Origin: JAGOBX01 sp017999075 [NCBI: Candidatus Babelota bacterium]
GTDB taxonomy: Bacteria; JAGOBX01
Assembly: GCA_017999075.1 (NCBI GenBank)
Contig: JAGOBX010000052.1
Coordinates: 1 to 12,623, forward strand
Direction: 5' to 3'
DNA: 12,623 nt
The first letter of the stretch is position 1. Each line of letters opens with the position of its first letter. This document shows positions 6,740 to 12,576 of the stretch, piece after piece. Position numbers and translations under genes: made by a program. The notes under the pieces are model-generated. The model was not told where the DNA came from, did no database searches, and saw nothing but the letters and a program-made list of their open reading frames with translations.

Positions 6740-6788
6740 TTTTTTCACTTGAAATTTGTTCAATTAAAAAACTTATTTTTTTCACTTG
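6740..6788. repeat. 12-bp direct repeat upstream of the AlbA_2 gene
   Basis: TTTTTTCACTTG occurs at 6740-6751 and again at 6777-6788, 37 bp apart. Each copy ends in the TTG of a -35-like hexamer (TTGAAA, TTGTTA). It may be a binding site or a chance product of AT-rich DNA. Confidence 0.35.
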
Positions 6789-6813
6789 TTAATTTAAAAA
6801 AAATAAATATTAT
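6786..6813 (+). promoter_or_regulatory. Possible promoter giving a leaderless transcript
   Basis: TTGTTA (6786-6791), a 16-bp spacer and TATTAT (6808-6813) put the start of transcription near 6820, about 5 nt before ATG 6825. The AT richness makes the match weak by itself, but the absence of any ribosome binding site supports a leaderless message. Confidence 0.4.
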
Positions 6814-6824
6814 ATTATGCTAAT

Positions 6825-7964
6825 ATGAATTTAATATTACAGAATTTTTTCAAATGGATTCATCCTGATTTATCAGCTATTGATTCTGAACTTAAGAATC
6901 AATTTGAAGAACAGACCATAACCAGTTTGAAATTATTGTCTTTTGTATTATTTTGCGCCGCAATAGTTTCGTCCATAATTCTTATAACTATTCCAACTTA
7001 CAAAGTCATAGGGTTTTCAATAAGCAAAAAATTTTTTATTATCTCGCTAACTTTATTTATAGTTGTTTTCCTCCCATTTAAAAAATCAATTGCCAAATCT
7101 GTATTGCTATTGGCAATGTTTTATTTAATTGCAGACAATCTTATTCTTCAAATGGTTTTATTTTCTCACAGAAAAACACAACTCGGGTTGTTTATTGCGG
7201 CATTGTGTTTTCTTGCATTTACTTTTATGCCTTTCAGGCCTTGGGTTGTATCTGTTTTCGGAATGTTCGGATTAACTGTAATTGTAACTTCCTGCTATAT
7301 TCTTAATATACAATTAAACCCTTATCACAATACTCAGGTGCTCTGGCTGATTCTTCAATTTACCGGATTGTGCATAATAACAATTTTTTTCAGAAGCGCT
7401 ATATTCAATCTTCAATTAAAAATTTATGATTCTAAAAATAAAATTGAATCAATGAGCGAAGATATTGAAGATATAAAAAATATTCTATCCTACTCAGAAG
7501 ATTTGCATCACGAATATAAATCTTCTTTCAGATACGACTATGTTCAGGAAAAAACAAATGCTAATCTTGAATTTCCCGTAATAAAAACAATAGCAGCCTT
7601 TTTAAACGGAGAAGGAGGAGCTTTGATTTTAGGAGTTGATGATAAAAGAACTATTCTTGGATTGGAAAAAGATTATCAAACTCTCAAAAAAAAAGATTCC
7701 GATGGGTTCCAATTATCTGTAATACAATCTGTATCAGAAAAAATTTCTGCTGAAGTTTGCAGAAATATAAGGTTTTCATTCATAAAAGTCGATAATAAAG
7801 AAATTTGTATAATCAGAGTCAAGCCGTTCCACAAACCGGTTTATGTTGAACAGAAAAATGAAACTTTTTTTTATATAAGAACAGGAAATTCAACTCAATC
7901 CCTTGACACCAGAACCGCAGTTGAATATATAACTCAACACTGGAATGATAAAAAAATAAAATAA
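6825..7964 (+). CDS. Six-helix membrane protein with cytoplasmic Schlafen AlbA_2 domain
   Basis: The 379-residue protein has about six membrane helices (roughly 35-56, 68-84, 91-112, 119-136, 139-160, 171-190), a charged linker likely to form a short coiled coil (about 195-225), and a C-terminal AlbA_2 (Schlafen-type putative DNA-binding/ATP-binding) domain from 228. Its signatures are 'EYKSS' (230-234), 'IKTIAAFLNGEGGALILGVDD' (253-273, the AfaNt-GG-liGVdd motif) and 'YIRTGNSTQSLD' (340-351). AlbA_2 domains are usually fused to HTH or AAA regions in regulators; here the domain is tethered to the membrane. The membrane part has no recognised family and could sense a signal. No ribosome site precedes the ATG, so the message may be leaderless. 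It is divergent from the polysaccharide regulator and convergent with lnt. Confidence 0.85.
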   Translation: MNLILQNFFKWIHPDLSAIDSELKNQFEEQTITSLKLLSFVLFCAAIVSSIILITIPTYKVIGFSISKKFFIISLTLFIVVFLPFKKSIAKSVLLLAMFYLIADNLILQMVLFSHRKTQLGLFIAALCFLAFTFMPFRPWVVSVFGMFGLTVIVTSCYILNIQLNPYHNTQVLWLILQFTGLCIITIFFRSAIFNLQLKIYDSKNKIESMSEDIEDIKNILSYSEDLHHEYKSSFRYDYVQEKTNANLEFPVIKTIAAFLNGEGGALILGVDDKRTILGLEKDYQTLKKKDSDGFQLSVIQSVSEKISAEVCRNIRFSFIKVDNKEICIIRVKPFHKPVYVEQKNETFFYIRTGNSTQSLDTRTAVEYITQHWNDKKIK

Positions 7965-7990
7965 ACTAATATTCTTCAGTTTTTTTAGGA
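7951..7990. terminator. Possible bidirectional AT hairpin between convergent genes
   Basis: The arms 7959-7967 and 7978-7986 pair with one mismatch around a 10-nt loop, and T-rich runs follow on both strands. It spans both stop codons (TAA 7962-7964 plus; TAG 7968-7966 minus). Only one G-C pair is present, so it is weak. Confidence 0.35.
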
Positions 7991-9510
7991 AAAAAAATTG
8001 ATATGAATAAAATTAATCCTAATAAAATTATAACCGTGTTAGAAAAAATATCTCCATATCTCATATAAAACGACCCTTTCTTTTCAGGATAATATGTGAA
8101 ATTTAAAAGGATTTCTTCATTTGTTAAAGGCGACGACGAATATATTATTTCTCCGATTCCACTGATTATTCCCGATATCCCGCTATTACCGCACCTCAAA
8201 ATCGGCAGATGATTCTGAACAGCAGTAAAAACATTCATCGCAAAATGCTGTTGATGCGCTTGAATGCTGTTTGTCCACGCATCATTAGTTATATTTATAA
8301 AAAAATCGGCTCCTGATTTAGCAAATTTTCTTGATAAATCATGAAAAATCGATTCATAACATATCATTGGAGCAATTTTATATTCAACATTGTCCATTAC
8401 TGTTATTTTATCTCCAGGTGTAAAATTACCGCATTGTAAACTGTCGGCAATCTTCTTTACAAAATCATATTTATTATAAAACGGCGTTATTTCTCCAAAA
8501 GGCACAAGATGTATCTTATTATAATAATCTATTATTTTGCCGGCCGGAGACAATAGAATTGCCGTGTTAAAATAATCAAACCCGTTTCTTGAATTGGGTT
8601 TATATGTCTGCGTACCAAAAAAAATACTGCTTCCTGAAGCGTATGCATTTTTTGACAACATATATTTCCATTGAAAATTTTTCCATTCAAGGTTTCCAGA
8701 CACAGGATTATAAAAAAACAAATCATCAAGAATAATCGTTTCGCTTAAAATTATTAAATCAGGTTTGTTTAACAAAAGTTTGTCTATAGAATTAATTATT
8801 TTAGGAATTATCTTGTTCCGCTGTTCCGACCATAACATATAATATGGAGAAAAATTAGGTTGTACAAATCCTACTGAAATTTGTTTTTCCAGTGAAGCTG
8901 ATTTGTAATCTTCTATTTTGTCAAATCCGTACAAAAGAATTAAAAATATTAAAAGTATTATGACAACGGATTGAATTATAAGCCTGTTATTTTTTAAATG
9001 GGATAATATCAAATAAGCTATAATAGAATTTATTAAACATATAACAAAAGATATTCCGAAAACCCCTGTTATATCACTCGCCTGAATAAATTGAATAAAT
9101 TTATACTGGGTATATCCTAATACTCCCCAAGGGAATCCGAAATAACCATTGCTTCTGAAATATTCTAATGATGTCCAGACTATTGGAAAAATAAAGATAT
9201 CTATGTAGTAAAGCCTTCGTATAATAAAAGCATATGTCAAAAACATTATCAAAAAATAAATATTGAAAATTATTATTATTCCAGGCAAAGCTATTATATG
9301 ATAAATATAAATCCATGTAAGAATTCCTAAAACAAATATTGTCGTGAAAACACAAGATATGACAGCAATCTGACCGTATGAAGAATCTTCAAGCGCTATT
9401 ATCAATGGAACAAGAGAAACAAAAGAAAGCCACGTTAAATCAAATGGTGGAAATGACAAAAATAATAATACTGCGGAAACAGCCGCATAAGAAATTTTTA
9501 TTTTCAGCAT
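7966..9510 (-). CDS. lnt: Apolipoprotein N-acyltransferase
   Basis: The 514-residue protein has the Lnt layout: an N-terminal membrane domain (about 1-200) with 'SFPPFDLTWLSFVSLVPLI' and 'FGFPWGVLGYTQY', a periplasmic carbon-nitrogen hydrolase domain (about 210-475) and a last membrane helix (490-508). The catalytic triad is visible as E257 ('LSETI'), K332 ('NKIHLVPFGE') and C384 ('MICYESIF'). The supporting E340 and E386 have the same spacing as in the E. coli enzyme. 'NITNDAW' and 'RCGNSGISGII' are also conserved. It adds the third acyl chain to the N-terminal Cys of lipoproteins in the inner membrane, before Lol export. The start lies 3 nt after the MerR-like gene's stop with no good ribosome site, so it is probably translationally coupled. 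It is the last gene of the operon. Confidence 0.95.
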   Translation of the reverse strand: MLKIKISYAAVSAVLLFLSFPPFDLTWLSFVSLVPLIIALEDSSYGQIAVISCVFTTIFVLGILTWIYIYHIIALPGIIIIFNIYFLIMFLTYAFIIRRLYYIDIFIFPIVWTSLEYFRSNGYFGFPWGVLGYTQYKFIQFIQASDITGVFGISFVICLINSIIAYLILSHLKNNRLIIQSVVIILLIFLILLYGFDKIEDYKSASLEKQISVGFVQPNFSPYYMLWSEQRNKIIPKIINSIDKLLLNKPDLIILSETIILDDLFFYNPVSGNLEWKNFQWKYMLSKNAYASGSSIFFGTQTYKPNSRNGFDYFNTAILLSPAGKIIDYYNKIHLVPFGEITPFYNKYDFVKKIADSLQCGNFTPGDKITVMDNVEYKIAPMICYESIFHDLSRKFAKSGADFFINITNDAWTNSIQAHQQHFAMNVFTAVQNHLPILRCGNSGISGIISGIGEIIYSSSPLTNEEILLNFTYYPEKKGSFYMRYGDIFSNTVIILLGLILFISIFFPKKTEEY

Positions 9511-9513
9511 ATT

Positions 9514-10122
9514 TTATAACAAATATGAATCCTGCTTTTTTACTGGCGACGGCAGTGATTTAGCAGAAACATCTTTTATCTGAACATCCACCTGTTTTTC
9601 AGGTTTTAAATCCGTATTTTCTCTTACAGTCTTATTGATAGGATATTTTTTATCAGCCTTTGAATCAATAAAAATTGATTCCGTTTTTTTCAATGGTTCT
9701 TTTTTTATTATATCAGCAACACTATTGTGTTTAAATTTTTCTGAAACAGTCAAATTTATAAATTGAGAATCCATTGAAAAAATATTAAAATTCAATTTAG
9801 CTAATTCTGTATTTTCCGATAATAATAAATTCAATTCATTTACAAAATTATTACAGGCCGATAAAGATTCGGTTTTATCTTGTTTAATATTATAATCAGC
9901 AATTAGTCTAACAAATTTTTGTGTGAACAAATTAGAATTGGACAAAAAATTTATTAATTTTAAGGTTTGGAACTGCAATTCCGAATAATAATTTGACCTT
10001 CCTATTTTTTTCGGTTTTATATTATATACAGCGCACCAAAACTTGACATTTCTTTGCGTTATTCCTGATTTTTCAACAACCTCGTCAAGTTTATACCCTA
10101 AATTTTGTTTCATGATATTCAT
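9514..10122 (-). CDS. MerR-like DNA-binding protein
   Basis: Residues about 9-75 resemble a MerR-type winged helix: 'YKLDEVVEKSGITQRNVKFWCAVYNIKP' is the helix-turn-helix, 'SNYYSELQFQTLKLINFL' (43-60) the wing and third helix. The usual 'Y.E..GL' is replaced by 'CAVYNI', so it is a divergent member. The rest (about 80-202) has no recognisable effector domain: an Asn/Leu-rich helical part, then a Lys/Pro/Asp-rich, probably disordered tail, 'KKEPLKKTES...LPSPVKKQD'. No metal-binding Cys pair is present. The start is uncertain: ATG 10122 has only GGGG two bases before it, and ATG 10113 is an alternative. It lies between the cyclic-nucleotide-binding gene and lnt in one operon and may regulate it, though that is inference. 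Confidence 0.7.
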   Translation of the reverse strand: MNIMKQNLGYKLDEVVEKSGITQRNVKFWCAVYNIKPKKIGRSNYYSELQFQTLKLINFLSNSNLFTQKFVRLIADYNIKQDKTESLSACNNFVNELNLLLSENTELAKLNFNIFSMDSQFINLTVSEKFKHNSVADIIKKEPLKKTESIFIDSKADKKYPINKTVRENTDLKPEKQVDVQIKDVSAKSLPSPVKKQDSYLL

Positions 10123-10134
10123 TACCCCATCAGC

Positions 10135-10157
10135 AAAATATAAAATTATTATATTTT
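10135..10157 (-). repeat. AT hairpin directly after the cyclic-nucleotide-binding gene
   Basis: AAAATATAA (10135-10143) and TTATATTTT (10149-10157) are exact complements around a 5-nt loop and abut the TAA stop (10160-10158). With no G-C pairs it is unlikely to terminate transcription fully; it may tune expression of the two downstream genes. Confidence 0.35.
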
Positions 10158-11237
10158 TTATGCAGATTTAATTTCATTAAAAAATTCATCAGCGCATTTT
10201 TTTTGTTCTTCATCCTTTGAAGTTTCTTTTATAATAGAAAAAATTTTGTTTAAAGAATCAGCATCTTTAAAAATAAGTTGAGTTAAAGATTCATTTTTTT
10301 TCGATAAGTCCAATAAAGTCTTGTCCGTATTAACCAGCAATAGACTTAATATCTTGCTTAGATAACTGTATAAAACCGGTTCCTTTTCGAGCATTTCATG
10401 AAACGTTGATTTTTCAATTTTTTTGATTTTAGATTCTTCGTTACAAACAAATTCAAAATAATTTTCATTTTTAGGTTCTTTCAACAACATAGAAAAATTT
10501 GTAAGTATGGTGTGTTTTTTATCACTGGTATAGACAGTAAGTTTGTTGCATAAAATCGATATTTTTCCTGAAAGAAGCAAATAAAAACTATCGTCTTGAT
10601 TAGATTTATTGAAAAATATCGTTTTTTTCTCAAAAACATTATTTTCTTGAATTTCCGCAGATTTATAGGTTCCGTAATCTCTGTTAACAGATTGAATGTT
10701 ATCCCTTACCATTTCATATTTTGATTTCATATTTTTTTTCAGATTCTGAATTTGAGTGTTTAATCCTGATCCTTCAATTTTCATCTGAAATAATTTTTGG
10801 GTATATTTTGTTATACCTGATAAATTTTCATCTATTTTGTCTTTTAAAGAATTTATTTGACTGGCAGTATGAATAATTCTATCTATAACAGTATTTAAAA
10901 TACTAATCCCTATTTCTTTGTTCAATTTTATTATTTCATTTAAATTTACACCTTCTGCAAAAGTAATTATTTCCAGTTCAACTTGCCCTTCAGCTACAAG
11001 TGATGCCGAACGTTCACGATTAAGAAGCAGCCCTATTTCTCCTATAGTCTGGTTTGGAGTATTAATTATATTTACTACTTTTCCAGTTTTAGTTACAATA
11101 TCTTCAGTTATTTTTTTTTCAACATTAACATACACTTTTATAGAGCCTGATCTTAAAACAAAAAGTTTATCGGTTTTCTCGTTTTGTAAACATATTATCT
11201 GATTATTCTTGTATTTTTTTATTTCAACGTTTATCAT
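10158..11237 (-). CDS. Protein with two cyclic-nucleotide-binding-like folds
   Basis: The N-terminal domain (about 1-120) is a cNMP-binding beta-roll: 'KYKNNQIICLQNEKTDKLFVLRSGSIKVYV' then the phosphate-binding cassette 'IGEIGLLLNRERSASL' (65-80) with G66, E67, R76, S77 and A78, so it should still bind a nucleotide. A helical middle (about 115-200) may be coiled. A second roll (about 200-300), 'KKTIFFNKSNQDDSFYLLLSGKISIL', repeats the fold but lacks any GE...RSA cassette and is probably a non-binding, structural copy. No HTH, kinase or membrane segment is present, so it is not a CRP-type transcription factor. Ribosome site AGGAGA (11246-11251) is 8 nt from the ATG. It follows the phosphatase by 44 nt. 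Its output partner is unknown, possibly the MerR-like protein. Confidence 0.82.
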   Translation of the reverse strand: MINVEIKKYKNNQIICLQNEKTDKLFVLRSGSIKVYVNVEKKITEDIVTKTGKVVNIINTPNQTIGEIGLLLNRERSASLVAEGQVELEIITFAEGVNLNEIIKLNKEIGISILNTVIDRIIHTASQINSLKDKIDENLSGITKYTQKLFQMKIEGSGLNTQIQNLKKNMKSKYEMVRDNIQSVNRDYGTYKSAEIQENNVFEKKTIFFNKSNQDDSFYLLLSGKISILCNKLTVYTSDKKHTILTNFSMLLKEPKNENYFEFVCNEESKIKKIEKSTFHEMLEKEPVLYSYLSKILSLLLVNTDKTLLDLSKKNESLTQLIFKDADSLNKIFSIIKETSKDEEQKKCADEFFNEIKSA

Positions 11238-11281
11238 AATTATAGTCTCCTATGGGAAACGGTAAAATTAATTTCAAAAAT

Positions 11282-11878
11282 TTATTCCGCAGAATTTTCT
11301 ATTATTTTTTCTTTAAATTTTCCTGGATTGTACTTTGCTAAATTTCCTGAACTGTCTTTGTATGACGATTTTTCACTTCTCTGAATCCTTATTCCTTCTG
11401 CTCCGCCTTTTTCTGCATCACTTATATCAGTATCTGAATCTCCGTAGAAAATATCAAGTTTTAATTTTTTTATACGCTCAATTTTTGAGGCAGGTTCAAA
11501 ATATGTGTTTTCTTCAGGTATTCCAAATTTTTCACTAATAAATTTTTTTAAATTATCTCCCCCTATACCGGGACGGGCAGTAATAACAAATATTTCACAA
11601 TTTTGCGATTTATGAAATTTTATTATTTCCATTACTTTTTTTTTAACTATTGAAACTTTGGAATCTAAAGAATTAACTTCCCGCCAAAATTCATCTGTAT
11701 CCCACTGGTATTTGATTTTCGCATTATCAAATGCAGGAGTTGAAAATAATAGGGTATCATCAACATCAAATCCAACGCGCAATTTACCTGAAGATATTTC
11801 AGAAACAGGAATTCTGGCGCAGGAAAATAATGTAATAAAAATTATCCAATAAATAAACTTTGTTCTATAATTTTTCAT
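11282..11878 (-). CDS. Class B (AphA-like) acid phosphatase, predicted lipoprotein
   Basis: The 198-residue HAD-superfamily protein starts with a basic stretch and hydrophobic helix ending in a lipobox-like 'LFSC' (17-20), so C20 is the likely lipidated residue; Phe at -2 makes the box imperfect. The catalytic motif 'GFDVDDTLLFSTPAF' (36-50) gives nucleophile D38 and D40. Motif II is 'VITAR' (98-102), and motif IV 'FYGDSDTDISDA' (144-155) has the metal aspartates. The end 'GIRIQRSEKSSYK' closely follows AphA class B enzymes, non-specific periplasmic phosphomonoesterases. It is shorter than AphA, and lipid anchoring is unusual for class B (class C enzymes are the classic lipoproteins). No ribosome site is visible before ATG 11878. 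It is the first gene of the operon ending in lnt, whose product would acylate it. Confidence 0.85.
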   Translation of the reverse strand: MKNYRTKFIYWIIFITLFSCARIPVSEISSGKLRVGFDVDDTLLFSTPAFDNAKIKYQWDTDEFWREVNSLDSKVSIVKKKVMEIIKFHKSQNCEIFVITARPGIGGDNLKKFISEKFGIPEENTYFEPASKIERIKKLKLDIFYGDSDTDISDAEKGGAEGIRIQRSEKSSYKDSSGNLAKYNPGKFKEKIIENSAE

Positions 11879-11911
11879 ATTTTTTTTGTGAACTGTAATA
11901 AATTTGAAAGT

Positions 11912-11940
11912 ATTATATTTAAATCATAAAGTTTTGTCAA
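11912..11940 (-). promoter_or_regulatory. Consensus sigma-70 promoter of the phosphatase-lnt operon
   Basis: Minus strand: TTGACA (11940-11935), a 17-bp spacer and TATAAT (11917-11912), a perfect match. Transcription should start near 11905, leaving a leader of about 27 nt to ATG 11878. Confidence 0.8.
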
Positions 11941-11961
11941 AATAAAAAAAATAAAAAAAAC

Positions 11962-11990
11962 TTGATTTTAAAATTGTTTATTAATATAAT
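11962..11990 (+). promoter_or_regulatory. Sigma-70 promoter of fliE
   Basis: TTGATT (11962-11967), a 17-bp spacer and TATAAT (11985-11990). Transcription should start near 11997, giving a leader of about 35 nt that contains the AGGAG site. A weaker sigma-28-like pattern overlaps it: TAAT (11987-11990), 15 bp, ATCGATAA (12006-12013). Confidence 0.7.
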
Positions 11991-12032
11991 TATATAAAGA
12001 CAATAATCGATAATCTTCAGGAGTGTGATTTT

Positions 12033-12353
12033 ATGATAGATTTACAGCCGAATTTTGAACAATTAATCAAGACAACGCCGGTTAATAACTCTAAAATATC
12101 TTCTATTCCGGGTAAATCCGAAGGATTGCAGCTTGTTGACAGTTTCGCTTCAATTTTAAAATCACAACTTGTTGACACAAATGATGCTCAAATATATGCC
12201 GATGAAATGAATAAAAAACTTGTTCTTGGAGAAGTGTCTAATGTTCACGATGTTATGATAGCAGGCCAAAAAGCTACAATGGCTCTTGAATTTACATTGC
12301 AGCTCAGAAATCTTTTAATGAACGCTTATAATCAACTTACAATGCTGAGATAA
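12033..12353 (+). CDS. fliE: Flagellar hook-basal body protein FliE
   Basis: The 106-residue protein is of normal FliE length. The conserved C-terminal half is clear: 'DSFASILKSQLVDTNDAQIYADEMNKKL' then 'VHDVMIAGQKATMALEFTLQLRNLLMNAYNQLTMLR', including the 'HDVMIA..KA...L....Q.RN....AY.....M' pattern of the family. FliE sits between the MS ring and the rod of the flagellar basal body and is exported by the flagellar type III system. AGGAG (12019-12023) is 9 nt before the ATG. Unusually it stands alone, with its own promoter and a hairpin directly after the stop, rather than with flgB, flgC and fliF. The upstream gene is divergent and the next feature is a tRNA. Confidence 0.93.
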   Translation: MIDLQPNFEQLIKTTPVNNSKISSIPGKSEGLQLVDSFASILKSQLVDTNDAQIYADEMNKKLVLGEVSNVHDVMIAGQKATMALEFTLQLRNLLMNAYNQLTMLR

Positions 12354-12391
12354 AAAAAATAAAAAAAATATTGTTTTTTTTTTATTTTTTT
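12353..12391 (+). terminator. A/T-only hairpin after fliE, likely terminator
   Basis: Arms 12353-12368 and 12376-12391 are perfect 16-bp complements made only of A and T, with a 7-nt loop; the left arm begins at the last base of the fliE stop. The right arm is itself a U-tract. A second small hairpin (GTTAATT/AATTAAC, 12408-12423) followed by GC and six T (12426-12431) may back it up. Confidence 0.5.
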
Positions 12392-12398
12392 GTATTAT
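12371..12398 (+). promoter_or_regulatory. Possible tRNA-Asn promoter
   Basis: TTGTTT (12371-12376), a 16-bp spacer and TATTAT (12393-12398) would start transcription about 30 nt before the tRNA. It overlaps the fliE hairpin, and AT-rich DNA makes chance matches common. Confidence 0.3.
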
Positions 12399-12435
12399 CT
12401 GATTCTTGTTAATTTTAATTAACGCTTTTTTATAT

Positions 12436-12511
12436 TCCGATGTAGCTCAGCCGGTAGAGCAAGTGGCTGTTAACCACTGGGCCGGGGGTTCGAGTCCCTC
12501 CATCGGAGCCA
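12436..12511 (+). tRNA. tRNA-Asn (anticodon GTT)
   Basis: This is a complete 76-nt cloverleaf. The acceptor stem TCCGATG pairs with CATCGGA, then discriminator G and an encoded CCA. The D arm is GCTC/GAGC, the anticodon arm AGTGG-CTGTTAA-CCACT with anticodon GTT at positions 34-36, and the T arm GGGGG-TTCGAGT-CCCTC with one G-T pair. The T-first acceptor and G discriminator fit bacterial tRNA-Asn. No duplicated 3' end or integrase that would mark an attachment site is seen. Confidence 0.97.
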
Positions 12512-12524
12512 TTTCAGACACTAT

Positions 12525-12572
12525 GCGGAATTGAGTTAACTCAGTTAACTTGATTCCGCTTTTTTTATTTTT
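12525..12572 (+). terminator. Intrinsic terminator of tRNA-Asn
   Basis: GCGGAAT (12525-12531) pairs with ATTCCGC (12553-12559), and an inner AGTTAACT repeat continues the stem across a 2-nt internal mismatch. A T-rich run follows (12560-12572). This is the clearest intrinsic terminator in the window, acting on the plus strand. Confidence 0.85.
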
Positions 12573-12576
12573 AGGG

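Noticed and set aside
6599-6823. A 74-codon plus-strand open frame in the intergenic region
   Set aside because: Its Phe/Asn/Lys-rich composition is what AT-rich noncoding DNA gives. It has no ribosome site, overlaps the consensus promoter and operator of the regulator, and resembles no protein family.
10158-11237. CRP/FNR-type transcription factor
   Set aside because: It has cyclic-nucleotide-binding folds but no helix-turn-helix domain after them.
12436-12511. tRNA-Asn as an integration site of a mobile element
   Set aside because: I saw no repeat of the tRNA 3' end, no integrase gene and no phage-like gene in the window.
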